A stretch of 38,617 nt of DNA from Novosphingobium silvae (GTDB lineage Bacteria > Pseudomonadota > Alphaproteobacteria > Sphingomonadales > Sphingomonadaceae): assembly GCF_009856825.1 (NCBI RefSeq), contig NZ_WVTD01000025.1:1-38617 (forward strand). The letters run 5' to 3'. This document shows positions 1 to 7,530 of the stretch, piece by piece. The notes beneath the pieces were generated by a model. The model did no database searches and was not told where the DNA came from. It saw only the letters and a program-made list of their open reading frames with translations. Position numbers and translations under genes: made by a program. Each line of letters starts with the position of its first letter. The stretch's first letter is position 1.

Positions 1-151
1 CTCAGCTGGTCCAGAGACCGCCGAGGTTCGCAATCAAAATAATGCGCAGCAACTTCGTGCCGCACCCCTGGAATCCCGCGCCTACGCCGCGTTCCTTCGC
101 ATTACCGCTTCCTCGCGATAAGCCGTCATCCACAATCATCTCGACGCTGCG
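1..151. other. Left-edge segment with no recognisable gene
   Basis: Frame 2 is open from the window edge to a TAA at 119-121 and could be the last 39 codons of an unknown protein. The other two plus frames give nothing recognisable. This is where the N-terminal helicase half of the next gene would be expected, but none of the three plus frames reads like a helicase. The segment may be a recombination scar or the tail of an unrelated gene. Confidence 0.3.
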
Positions 152-2224
152 ATGCAGGCGGCCAACATCACCGGCAGCCCAGATAGCGGGGGAGCCACAC
201 TAAACCGCCAGGCCAAGTCCGCCGCCCGCTCGGCCTTCGAGTCCGCCAAGCAGCGTTTCTTCGGCCATCTGCTCACGTCGATGAAAACGCCCACGCTGAT
301 CCGGTCCATCGAACGCGACCTGGATGATGGCCACGCCGCTGTCGTCCAGATCGTCTCGACCGGCGAAGCGCTGATGGAGCGCCGGCTGGCGGAAGTCCCG
401 ACCGAGGAATGGAACGATATTCGTGTCGACATCACGCCCCGCGAATATGTTCTGGACTATCTGGCCCATTCCTTTCCGGTCCAACTCTACGAGCCGTTCA
501 CGGATGGCGAGGGCAATCTGTCCTCGCGCCCGGTCTATCGCGATGGCCACCCCGTCGAGAGCCGCGAAGCTGTCGCGCGCCGGGACGAGCTGATCGAACG
601 TCTTGCGTCTTTACCACCCGTCCCGGGGGCGCTCGACCAGATCGTACAGCGCTTCGGCACAGATATGGTCTCCGAGGTGACGGGCCGCTCCCGGCGCATC
701 GTCCGCAAGGGGGAACGCTTCGCCGTCGAAAACCGCGCGCCATCCGCCAACCTTGCCGAGACGGCCGCGTTCATGGACGATCTGAAGCGCGTTCTCGTGT
801 TCAGCGACGCCGGCGGCACCGGCCGCAGCTATCACGCAGAACTGTCGGCGAAGAACCGGCGTCTGCGCGTGCATTATCTGCTCGAACCCGGATGGAAGGC
901 CGACGCCGCCATCCAGGGTCTGGGCCGCACCAATCGCACCAACCAGGCGCAGCCGCCGCTGTTCCGCCCGATCGCCACGAACGTCAAAGCCGAGAAACGC
1001 TTCCTGTCCACGATCGCGCGCCGGCTCGATACGCTGGGCGCGATCACGCGCGGTCAGCGCCAGACCGGCGGCCAGGGCCTGTTCCGGCCCGAGGACAATC
1101 TGGAATCGAGCTACGCCCGCGATGCGCTGCGCCAGCTCTACCTCCTGATCGTGCGCGGCAAGGTCGAGGGTTGCTCGCTGGGTCGCTTCGAGTCCGCGAC
1201 CGGCCTGAAGTTGACCGATGACAACGGCATCAAGGACGAGTTGCCGCCGATCACCACGTTCCTCAACCGCCTGCTGGCGCTGACCATCGAGCTTCAGGGC
1301 ATACTCTTCACCGCCTTCGAGCAATTACTCGACGCCAAGGTGTCCGGAGCCATCGCCAGCGGCGTTTATGATGTCGGGCTGGAAACGCTGACGGCGGAAA
1401 GTTTCGTCGTCGCTGAGCGCACGACCATCTACACCCATCCGGCAACGGGCGCGCAGACGCGGCTGCTCACCATCACCGAGCGCCGCCGAAACCAGCCAAC
1501 CACGCTCGATACGGCGCTCGACTGGCTCGACGATCCGCATGCCCGGCTGCTCATCAACGCGCGGTCGGGACACGCTGCTGTCCAGGTGCCGGCGCCGTCC
1601 ATCATGCTCGACGATGGCGAGATCGAACGTCGCGTCCGCCTGATCCGGCCGATGGAGCAGCACCACGCAAGCCTCGCCATGATGGAAGACAGCCATTGGC
1701 AGGAAGCCGCTCGCGACAGCTTTGCAGCGGTCTGGCAACGTGAAGTCGCCGAAGTGCCAGCCTATACCGACGGTGCCATCCACATGGTCAGCGGTTTGCT
1801 CCTGCCGGTGTGGAAACGCCTGCCGAACGAGTCGACGCGCGTCTATCGGCTCCAGACCGATGATGGCGAACGCATCATCGGGCGGCGGGTTTCGCCTGCT
1901 TGGGCCATGAATGCCGCCTCGACGGGAACGGCCAACCTCAGCAGCGATGATGCCTATGCCGCTCTGGTGGATGGTCGCACCATACTCGACTTGGCCAGCG
2001 GGCTCCAGCTTCGCCGCGCGCGCGTCATGGGCGCGAACCGGATCGAACTGTCCGGCTTCACCGACACCATGCGGGATCGCCTGCGCGCCTATGGCCTCTT
2101 CAGCGAGATCATCTCGTGGAAGCTGCGCTTCTTCGTTCCGGTCGATGCCTCTGGTCCCGCCATCATCGGCAAGCTGCTCGCCACCTATCCGGTCGAGCGG
2201 ATCAGCGAGCGTGAGGCAGCGTGA
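152..2224 (+). CDS. Strawberry-notch-like helicase, C-terminal half (probably 5'-truncated)
   Basis: The 690-residue product resembles the C-terminal half of strawberry-notch-like SF2 helicases carried by alphaproteobacterial ICEs. Family members are, from memory, roughly twice this length. A helicase motif VI is visible as QGLGRTNRTNQ at residues 255-265, followed by the family's long C-terminal domain. Walker A and DEAD/DEAH motifs, which belong in the missing N-terminal half, are absent. Frame 2 upstream is closed by TAA at 119-121, and no ribosome binding site is obvious before ATG 152, so the start is formal and the gene is probably a remnant that cannot hydrolyse ATP. Alternatively, the N-terminal half may be encoded separately outside the window. 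The stop overlaps the ATG of the Toprim gene, so the two were probably translationally coupled. In these elements the pair is thought to act in element DNA metabolism (inference). Confidence 0.75.
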   Translation: MQAANITGSPDSGGATLNRQAKSAARSAFESAKQRFFGHLLTSMKTPTLIRSIERDLDDGHAAVVQIVSTGEALMERRLAEVPTEEWNDIRVDITPREYVLDYLAHSFPVQLYEPFTDGEGNLSSRPVYRDGHPVESREAVARRDELIERLASLPPVPGALDQIVQRFGTDMVSEVTGRSRRIVRKGERFAVENRAPSANLAETAAFMDDLKRVLVFSDAGGTGRSYHAELSAKNRRLRVHYLLEPGWKADAAIQGLGRTNRTNQAQPPLFRPIATNVKAEKRFLSTIARRLDTLGAITRGQRQTGGQGLFRPEDNLESSYARDALRQLYLLIVRGKVEGCSLGRFESATGLKLTDDNGIKDELPPITTFLNRLLALTIELQGILFTAFEQLLDAKVSGAIASGVYDVGLETLTAESFVVAERTTIYTHPATGAQTRLLTITERRRNQPTTLDTALDWLDDPHARLLINARSGHAAVQVPAPSIMLDDGEIERRVRLIRPMEQHHASLAMMEDSHWQEAARDSFAAVWQREVAEVPAYTDGAIHMVSGLLLPVWKRLPNESTRVYRLQTDDGERIIGRRVSPAWAMNAASTGTANLSSDDAYAALVDGRTILDLASGLQLRRARVMGANRIELSGFTDTMRDRLRAYGLFSEIISWKLRFFVPVDASGPAIIGKLLATYPVERISEREAA

Positions 2225-3258
2225 TGGCTCGGCAGGACGCTTCTGAACTGGCACACAGTCTCGGCCGACAGGCCGAGGCGGTCTGCCGCCACTATCTCTC
2301 CAACGGCCACCGGCAGGGCAACTACTGGCGGGTTGGCGATGCTCGCAATGTCGCAGGCCGCTCCATGTTCGTGCGCCTGCGCGACACCCCGAAGGGACCA
2401 GCGGGCAAATGGACCGACGCCGCCACCGGCGAACATGGCGACCTTCTCGACATCATCCGGGAATCGCTCGGCCTCATCGACTTCGCAGACGTTGCTCAAG
2501 AGGCGCGCACCTTCCTCAGCCTGCCGCATCCCGAACCCGAGCCGGCATCACGCCGCGGACTGGCGCCAGCGCCATCGGGGTCGCCCGAGGCGGCACGCCG
2601 TCTCATCGCCATGACGCAACCGATCACCGGGACCATCGTGCAGACCTATCTGCGCAGACGCGGCATTGTGCTTTTGCACGGAACCGGAAACCTGCGCTTC
2701 CACCCTCGCTGCTACTACAAGCCCGACGATGGCCCGACCGAGACCTGGCCCGCCATGATCGCCGCCGTCACCGACCTCGCTGGCAAGATCACCGGCGCGC
2801 ACCGCACCTGGCTTGCGCCTGACGGCTCCGACAAAGCCCCCATCGACACACCGCGCAAGGCGATGGGCGATCTCCTCGGCAATGCCGTCCGCATCGGTGC
2901 GCCCGGCAGCGTGATGGCGGCAGGCGAAGGTATCGAGACCATGCTGTCGCTCCGGCAGGTCCTGCCCGATATGGCGATGGCGCCGGCGCTTTCGGCAGCG
3001 CATCTGGCCGCCATCCTGTTCCCCGCGACTTTGCGGCGGCTCTATATCGTCCGAGACGACGATCCGGCCGGTGACGGCGCGTGGGACATACTGATCGAAC
3101 GGGCGAACGCCGAGGGAATCGAGGCCATCCCATTGTCGCCGGCATTCGGGGACTTCAACGAGGATCTCCGGCGGCTCGGTATCGAAGCGCTTCGGGCAGG
3201 CGTTCGAGTGCAGCTCGCTCCAGAGGACGTCGCACGCTTCATCGACCTTGCCGCTTAG
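2224..3258 (+). CDS. Toprim domain-containing protein (primase-like)
   Basis: The 344-residue protein has an N-terminal DUF7146-like region and a C-terminal Toprim fold. The Toprim signature is visible as GEGIETMLSL, carrying the conserved acidic residue, followed by the acidic cluster DDDPAG within YIVRDDDPAGDGAW. Toprim folds occur in DnaG-type primases and topoisomerases and bind metal for phosphotransfer, so a role in priming transferred or replicating element DNA is likely. A classical CHC2 zinc finger is not evident. I chose ATG 2224, which overlaps the preceding TGA by one base; GTG 2221 is an in-frame alternative one codon earlier. Coupling to the strawberry-notch-like gene is typical of alphaproteobacterial ICE backbones (from memory). 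Confidence 0.85.
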   Translation: MARQDASELAHSLGRQAEAVCRHYLSNGHRQGNYWRVGDARNVAGRSMFVRLRDTPKGPAGKWTDAATGEHGDLLDIIRESLGLIDFADVAQEARTFLSLPHPEPEPASRRGLAPAPSGSPEAARRLIAMTQPITGTIVQTYLRRRGIVLLHGTGNLRFHPRCYYKPDDGPTETWPAMIAAVTDLAGKITGAHRTWLAPDGSDKAPIDTPRKAMGDLLGNAVRIGAPGSVMAAGEGIETMLSLRQVLPDMAMAPALSAAHLAAILFPATLRRLYIVRDDDPAGDGAWDILIERANAEGIEAIPLSPAFGDFNEDLRRLGIEALRAGVRVQLAPEDVARFIDLAA

Positions 3259-3605
3259 CCGGAAGGGGCTGACAGGTGGCGCGCAGCCCCCATGCCGCAA
3301 CGATGCGCCAGTGACGACAAAAAGACCGCGCCTCGGCCTTCGAGAGGGCGATCGGCCATCAGCCGTGCCGGATCAGCAATGGCTGCGGCCGACGATTTTC
3401 CGGCGGCGCATGTCCACCCCACGCGGCAGGCCGCGCGGGGACCCCGAACCCGCGCCTTTCCATCGCGAAACAAAATCGCCGGCCTTTGCCATCCTCCGCT
3501 GGCGCTTCGGCCCTACGCTTCGCTCCGGGTGCAGGTCCGTCCCGCCCGACGGCTTCGTCGCCATGAAGGCCGCGACGGTCGCGGTCCTTGCCGACGGAGC
3601 ATCCC
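3259..3605 (+). promoter_or_regulatory. 347-bp untranslated leader of the DUF2493 gene (copy A of a repeated leader)
   Basis: No convincing gene is present. From about 3377 the sequence matches, with gaps, the leader of the DUF736 gene at 6701-6888. Shared blocks are TCGCGAAACAA (3463-3473), GCCATCCTCCGCT (3488-3500) and TCGCCATGAAGGCCGC (3558-3573). A strong hairpin unique to this copy lies at 3417-3440: CCCC-a-CGCGG, loop cagg, CCGCG-c-GGGG. GGAG at 3596-3599 is the ribosome binding site for ATG 3606. Conservation of a long leader ahead of two unrelated genes suggests a shared regulatory RNA or operator region. Confidence 0.55.
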
Positions 3606-4532
3606 ATGAGCGAGCACGACGACTACGAACCGCACCACGAGTCATCCCCGACCGACCATCTGATCCAGGACTTGCAGCTCCACGGCTACCGTCCCTCCGA
3701 AGACGAGTTGGACCAGCGCCCGCCACCGGAAGACCGCATCATCGAAGGCGCCGTCGCCGACATCTTCGACGCCCTGGTCGCCACGATCACCGACACCAGC
3801 CTCGACTTCGATCTCCCCGATCTCCTCTGGTCGACCGTCAATATGTTCCACCGCGCCGTGGACCGCATCGAACAGAAGCTCGACGACAACGAGCAGGCGC
3901 AAAGGCAGCTTCAGCGCGAACAGGATGGCTCCGAGGTGAAGTCCCTTCAGCTCGAGCGCCTCATAGACATCGGCATGAACCTGATCGACCGCCGCGACGG
4001 CATGGAAACCTTCCGCGAAGCCGCCGCTGGCCGCTACCTCGTCGCCACCGGCTCACCCTGGTCGCAACGCACCGGATCACGGGTCAACCATCGCCACCTC
4101 ACCGCGTCGCTGATCGACAGCCGGGATTTCCTCGCCGCCAGGAGGCGTGCGGATACCGATGTACTCGTACCCGCCGGCCCGAAGATCGCCTTCTCGGGCG
4201 GCGACACCGCCGACCACAAGCAGATCTGGGCCAAGCTCGATCAGATCCATACCAAGCACCCCGACATGGTGCTGCTGCATGGCGGCTCGCCGAAAGGCGC
4301 CGAAAAGATCGCTTCCCGCTGGGCCGACAGCCGCAAGGTGCCGCAGGTCGCCTTCAAGCCGGACTGGACGAAGCACGCCAAGGCCGCACCGTTCAAACGC
4401 AATGACCAGATGCTCAGCATCGTGCCGATCGGGGTCGTGATCTTCCCCGGCACGGGCATTCAGGACAACCTGGCCGACAAGGCCCGCAAGATGGGCATCC
4501 CGGTCTATCGGTTCGGCTCGGGCGGCGCGTAA
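3606..4532 (+). CDS. DUF2493 protein (YspA/cpYpsA-related SLOG family)
   Basis: The 308-residue protein has an acidic N-terminal half and a C-terminal SLOG Rossmann-like domain at about residues 175-300. The nucleotide-binding loops are visible as IAFSGGDTADHK and VLLHGGSPKGAEK. SLOG proteins of the YspA/DprA/YpsA superfamily bind nucleotides or nucleotide-derived ligands. Some work in DNA uptake or in ligand sensing for conflict systems, but the role of this ICE-borne subgroup is not established. ATG 3606 is preferred over the in-frame TTG 3588 because GGAG at 3596-3599 is well spaced for it. The gene has a long, apparently conserved leader and ends inside a strong hairpin, so it looks like a single-gene transcription unit. 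Confidence 0.85.
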   Translation: MSEHDDYEPHHESSPTDHLIQDLQLHGYRPSEDELDQRPPPEDRIIEGAVADIFDALVATITDTSLDFDLPDLLWSTVNMFHRAVDRIEQKLDDNEQAQRQLQREQDGSEVKSLQLERLIDIGMNLIDRRDGMETFREAAAGRYLVATGSPWSQRTGSRVNHRHLTASLIDSRDFLAARRRADTDVLVPAGPKIAFSGGDTADHKQIWAKLDQIHTKHPDMVLLHGGSPKGAEKIASRWADSRKVPQVAFKPDWTKHAKAAPFKRNDQMLSIVPIGVVIFPGTGIQDNLADKARKMGIPVYRFGSGGA

Positions 4533-4540
4533 GCGCCGCC
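4521..4540 (+). terminator. Hairpin at the end of the DUF2493 gene
   Basis: A perfect 8-bp stem, GGCGGCGC and GCGCCGCC, encloses the loop GTAA, which contains the TAA stop codon of the DUF2493 gene. No T-run follows directly, so Rho-independent termination would be weak. It also insulates the toxin-antitoxin promoter that starts just downstream. Confidence 0.5.
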
Positions 4541-4553
4541 GGGACCGGCCGCC

Positions 4554-4588
4554 TTGAAAATGATGGCAATTTTTATATTATGCTATCA
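4554..4588 (+). promoter_or_regulatory. Promoter and operator of the fitAB-like toxin-antitoxin operon
   Basis: TTGAAA at 4554-4559 and TATTAT at 4576-4581, 16 bp apart, form a good sigma-70-type promoter in a locally AT-rich stretch. An imperfect palindrome, TGATGGCA (4561-4568) and TGCTATCA (4581-4588), brackets the -10 box. That placement fits autorepression by the ribbon-helix-helix antitoxin, alone or with its toxin. The start codon follows after AGGAGG at 4605-4610. Confidence 0.6.
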
Positions 4589-4617
4589 CCGCTATCAAAC
4601 TTGCAGGAGGCGCTATC

Positions 4618-4872
4618 ATGCCCGCAGTTACGATCAGGAATCTGTCCGACGCGACGCATCGCGCCCTCAAGGTGCGGGCGGCGCAGCACGGCCGCAGCGC
4701 CGAAGCGGAAATGCGCGACATTCTCGAAATGGCTGTCCGCCCCGATACGCGCCTCCGGCTCGGCACGGCGCTCGCGGAACGCAGCCGCCGCCTCGGCTTG
4801 ACCAATGAGGATGTCGAGGCCCTCGACCAGGCTCGTGACAAGGCGCCCGCCAAGCCGATGAGCTTCGAATGA
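4618..4872 (+). CDS. FitA-like ribbon-helix-helix antitoxin
   Basis: The 84-residue protein begins PAVTIRNLSDATHRALKVRA, the ribbon-helix-helix DNA-binding region of the FitA/Arc-like antitoxin family (PF22513-type). It continues into a C-terminal tail that would bind and block the toxin. AGGAGG at 4605-4610 is ideally placed for ATG 4618. The stop overlaps the toxin start (ATGA at 4869-4872), the usual coupling that keeps antitoxin in excess. The antitoxin probably represses its own promoter through the palindrome over the -10 box. On a mobile element such a pair typically stabilises inheritance. Confidence 0.9.
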   Translation: MPAVTIRNLSDATHRALKVRAAQHGRSAEAEMRDILEMAVRPDTRLRLGTALAERSRRLGLTNEDVEALDQARDKAPAKPMSFE

Positions 4873-5291
4873 TCCTCCTCGACACCAATGTCGTATCGGA
4901 GGCGATGAAGCCCGCTCCCGACGAGGCCGTGCGCGCATGGCTCGACGAGCAGGCGGCGGAAACACTCTTTCTCTCCAGCGTCACCATCGCCGAACTGATG
5001 TTCGGCATCGGCGCGCTCCCCGCCGGCAAGCGCAAGGAGCGTCTCACCGAAGCCCTGGATGGGGTGATGGAACTGTTCGCAGACCGCGTCCTCCCGTTCG
5101 ATGTCGATGCTGCGCGCCGCTATGCGGATCTCGCCGTCAAAGCCCGAGCGGCCGGGAAAGGCTTCCCTACTCCCGACGGCTACATCGCGGCGATCGCAGC
5201 CGCCAAGGGGTTTGCCGTCGCCACGCGCGACAGCAGCGCATTCGAGGCCGCGAATGTCACGGTGATCGATCCCTGGAAGGCCGGGCGCTGA
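4869..5291 (+). CDS. VapC/FitB-family PIN-domain toxin (ribonuclease)
   Basis: The 140-residue protein is a single PIN domain. The expected acidic metal-binding residues are present: D5 in LLDTNVVSE, E42 in IAELMFGI, D103 in TPDGYIAA and D121 in ATRDSSAF. The family cleaves RNA, often tRNA, with magnesium and is neutralised by the cognate antitoxin encoded immediately upstream. The length is normal and all key residues are intact, so the module is probably active. The ATGA overlap with the antitoxin gene means both are made from one transcript. Target specificity cannot be read from the sequence. Confidence 0.92.
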   Translation: MILLDTNVVSEAMKPAPDEAVRAWLDEQAAETLFLSSVTIAELMFGIGALPAGKRKERLTEALDGVMELFADRVLPFDVDAARRYADLAVKARAAGKGFPTPDGYIAAIAAAKGFAVATRDSSAFEAANVTVIDPWKAGR

Positions 5292-5572
5292 CATCCGGCC
5301 ACCGGCAGCGCAGGAGAGGTCAGCCGAGCCGGCGGCAACAGTTGTCGCGGCATGCAGACAATCCGGTCTCCTGATCGGACGACCACCCCCGCTTCAAGAC
5401 GCTGATCCTTGGGTTCAGCCGATGGCCTGACGCCATCAACCCGTAAAGGGTCGGACTACGCATAGCGTGCCGCCGCTCCGGCTTCGCCTACGCGGTGATT
5501 GCGGCCACCGGCCGAACTCTTCGGGCGCCTGTCAGCGGGGGATGGACCTCCGCTCAAACAGGAGCCAGGTCG
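5292..5572 (+). other. Intergenic region with a strong hairpin (5411-5442)
   Basis: No gene is convincing. A structured element lies at 5411-5442: GGGTT, five bases, GATGGC, loop CTGAC, GCCATC, AACCC. The inner 6-bp stem is perfect, and an outer 5-bp stem closes over a one-sided bulge. It could be a toxin-operon terminator lacking a T-run or part of the leader RNA of the next small gene. AGGAG at 5560-5564 serves ATG 5573. Confidence 0.4.
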
Positions 5573-5737
5573 ATGTCCTTCCAAACCGCTCACGCCTTCG
5601 CCTTCAGCCTCGCTACCACCCTGATGGCGGCCATCGTCATCTATCGCGCCGGAGACGGCACGCTCTCCGTCACCCCGGCCTCGGAATATGATGGCGATGA
5701 AAACGCCATCGTCGGCGAAATCGACCCCTTCGCCTGA
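5573..5737 (+). CDS. Small hypothetical membrane or secreted protein (54 aa)
   Basis: ATG 5573 follows AGGAG at 5560-5564 at good spacing. The 54-residue product has one hydrophobic segment at about residues 7-24 (AFAFSLATTLMAAIVIY) and an acidic tail. It could be a single-pass inner-membrane peptide or a short exported peptide. I do not recognise a family. The in-frame ORF extends up to 5495, but that extension is poor in hydrophobic residues and lacks a ribosome binding site. Similar tiny hydrophobic ORFs are common in this part of alphaproteobacterial ICEs (from memory). Confidence 0.55.
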   Translation: MSFQTAHAFAFSLATTLMAAIVIYRAGDGTLSVTPASEYDGDENAIVGEIDPFA

Positions 5738-5874
5738 TGGGGCGAACCGGGTCGCGCCGTCGGCGGACGCTTCACGCTTCTGCTCCCCCCGCGGCTCGAA
5801 TTCTGCTAACCTCGCATGTGCGCCGTGGTGGTGGTGGAGGCGCGTCCGTCTGACATTTGACGAAAGACACCACC

Positions 5875-6315
5875 ATGATCTTCATCGGCATTTTCCTCAG
5901 CATCGCCGCCATCGGCTTCCTCTGCTGGCTCCTCTTCACGCTTGCGGTGTTCGCTCTTCCGTTCTTCGCGGGCGTGACTGCCGGCACATGGGCCTACGGC
6001 ACCGGCGCGGGCTGGCTCGGCGCGATTGTCGTCGGCTTTGTCGCCGCGGGCCTGACCTTCGGCATCGGCCAATTCCTGCTCGCCACCGTCCGTCCGACCT
6101 GGGCACGCCTGCTCATCGCCGCAGCCTTCGTCGCCCCGGCCGTCGTCGCGGGATTCCATGCCACCCATGGCATCGTGAAACACACCATGCCGTCGGATAC
6201 ATGGCAGACCGTGTTCTCGGTCATCGGAGCGATCGCGGTCGGCATCGCCGCCTTCGTGCGCATCACTGGAATGGCGGCCTCCGGCCCGTCTGGCGGGCAT
6301 GTGTCCCACGCCTAA
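5875..6315 (+). CDS. Multi-pass membrane protein of unknown function
   Basis: The 146-residue protein is almost entirely hydrophobic, with about four predicted membrane segments: near residues 2-35, 42-68, 76-94 and 110-130. It is rich in Gly and Ala, and only a short polar stretch (HATHGIVKHTMPSD) separates the third and fourth segments. I chose ATG 5875 because the TTG at 5857 adds a polar six-residue extension with no better ribosome binding site. No enzymatic motif is visible. An accessory envelope role, for example in surface modification or mating, is possible but unsupported. Confidence 0.65.
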   Translation: MIFIGIFLSIAAIGFLCWLLFTLAVFALPFFAGVTAGTWAYGTGAGWLGAIVVGFVAAGLTFGIGQFLLATVRPTWARLLIAAAFVAPAVVAGFHATHGIVKHTMPSDTWQTVFSVIGAIAVGIAAFVRITGMAASGPSGGHVSHA

Positions 6316-6888
6316 ACCCGCAGCGCCCATCGCGGCGGGATCCAGCGGCACATAGCCTTTGTCCCCCACGTCATCTGGCCGCCCGATGGGGAAGCGGCAT
6401 CGCGAAGCATCGGCTGCGCCCACCTGTCACGGAACGATGGAGCGCGTCGGGGCGGCAACGACATCGTGGCCGGCAGATCCTCAGCGTCGAGGTGCTTCGT
6501 CAGAGCTGGCGGAATGGCGAAATGCGCAGCGCAGGCCTGTTCGAAGGAGGTTTACGCCTGTGATCGCCGGTCGGACTTCCCGGGCCAATGCGAAGGTCGC
6601 CGCCGTCTCCGCCGTCGATCCGTCCAGCACCCGCGCCAGAACGGCCTCTTCAATGGCCTGATCTGGCCGAAGGACGGCTTTGCCTCGAGCGCCTAAGCCA
6701 CAACGGCTGGCCCCGACTTTCTCCCCCTGCCGGCTGCGCCGTCATTCCTCGCGAAACAACAAAGTCGCGCCTGCGCCATCCTCCGCTTTGCTGCGGTCGC
6801 AAGCGATGTGTCGTCGCTCGCCTCCGTCCGGTCGATCGCCATCGAGGCCGCAATGGTGCGGGCTCGAAACGGAAAACGGAGACTTACA
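6316..6888 (+). promoter_or_regulatory. 573-bp gap; its 3' part (6701-6888) is copy B of the repeated leader
   Basis: Several short ORFs overlap here in different frames, but none has a recognisable product. From 6701 the sequence aligns with the leader of the DUF2493 gene. Shared blocks are TCGCGAAACAA (6749-6759), GCCATCCTCCGCT (6775-6787) and TCGCCATCGAGGCCGC (6836-6851), in the same order and at similar spacing as in copy A. The DUF736 gene starts immediately after. GGAGG at about 6546-6550 before a GTG could open a 33-codon ORF, which I do not trust. Confidence 0.5.
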
Positions 6889-7215
6889 ATGGCGACCATC
6901 GGCACCTTCAAGAAGACCGGCTCGAACGAATTCGGCGGCGAAATCGTCACCCTCAGCGTCCAGGCCAAGGGCGTGCGCATCGTCCCCGACCTGCGCGCCA
7001 GCGGCGAGAACGCCCCCAGCCACCGGGTCCTGGTCGGCCGCGCCGAGATCGGCGCCGCCTGGTCCAAGCGCTCCAACGAGGGCCGCGACTATCTGGGCCT
7101 CAAGCTCGACGATCCGAGCTTCAACGCTCCGATCTACGCCAACCTCTTCGATGACGAAGACGGCGAAGGTTACTCACTGATCTGGTCCCGCCCCAACGGC
7201 CGCCGCGCAGACTGA
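6889..7215 (+). CDS. DUF736 family protein (first copy)
   Basis: The 108-residue product begins MATIGTFKKTGSNEFGGEI and ends in LIWSRPNGRRAD, the usual extent of DUF736. These small proteins are abundant in alphaproteobacterial ICEs and plasmids; their biochemical role is unknown. Single-stranded-DNA or regulatory functions have been guessed but not shown. I chose ATG 6889 (GGAGA upstream) because similarity to the family starts exactly there, although the frame is open from 6808. A divergent second copy lies at 12660-13007 inside the transfer operon. The gene stands alone, with a long conserved leader and a terminator hairpin after it. Confidence 0.88.
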   Translation: MATIGTFKKTGSNEFGGEIVTLSVQAKGVRIVPDLRASGENAPSHRVLVGRAEIGAAWSKRSNEGRDYLGLKLDDPSFNAPIYANLFDDEDGEGYSLIWSRPNGRRAD

Positions 7216-7228
7216 GGCGGCGTCACGA

Positions 7229-7252
7229 GGCCCCGGCCGAAAGGTCGGGGCC
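7229..7252 (+). terminator. Terminator hairpin after the DUF736 gene
   Basis: A 10-bp stem with one G-U pair, GGCCCCGGCC and GGTCGGGGCC, encloses a GAAA tetraloop. It starts 13 bases after the DUF736 stop codon. The following CCTTCCTGCTC is only mildly T-rich. The very stable stem with a GNRA loop makes it a good candidate for transcript end formation or RNA protection. Confidence 0.7.
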
Positions 7253-7510
7253 GCCTTCCTGCTCAAATCGCACCCGATCGCAGATGCGTGCCCCAAATAG
7301 TCGGGTCACACCGAAGGCGCGCGCTCCAGCTTTGCTGCAAAAGCCAGCCCGCAGAACCTTCGCTTCACTGACGACAGCGCCTCGTTTGCCCGAATCAGCA
7401 AATCGGCGCCAGCACGACACGGCCCTTCGGCAACCGCTTTGAGCTGGCAGAAGCGGGCCAATACGACTAAAATAGCCGTAGTTCTGGAGCGCGCGCCGGT
7501 TGCGATGGGA
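7253..7510. other. Intergenic region upstream of the XRE regulator
   Basis: No gene is supported. A minus-strand ORF covers most of it but has no recognisable content. The stretch TACGACTAAAATAG near 7462-7475 is AT-rich relative to its surroundings and may contain the -10 box of the XRE gene, but I cannot place a well-spaced -35 box. Confidence 0.3.
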
Positions 7511-7530
7511 GGTGATCATGCATGATCACC
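7511..7530. promoter_or_regulatory. Perfect 20-bp palindrome over the start codon of the XRE gene
   Basis: The half-site GGTGATCATG (7511-7520) is followed at once by its exact reverse complement CATGATCACC (7521-7530). It begins within the ribosome binding site (GGAGG at 7508-7512) and includes ATG 7522. A regulator dimer bound here would block the gene that encodes it. The RNA could also fold back and hide the start codon. Confidence 0.7.

Noticed and set aside
3248..4405. 385-codon plus-strand ORF in another frame over the leader and the DUF2493 gene
   Set aside because: It is Arg/Pro-rich, has no domain features and conflicts with the well-supported DUF2493 frame.
6359..6696. Overlapping small plus-strand ORFs in the 573-bp gap before the DUF736 gene
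   Set aside because: Products are low-complexity and unrecognised, and the downstream part is the conserved leader; a GTG preceded by GGAGG was considered, but only 33 codons follow.
7223..7519. 98-codon minus-strand ORF between the DUF736 and XRE genes
   Set aside because: It runs through the terminator hairpin and the XRE palindrome and shows no recognisable sequence.
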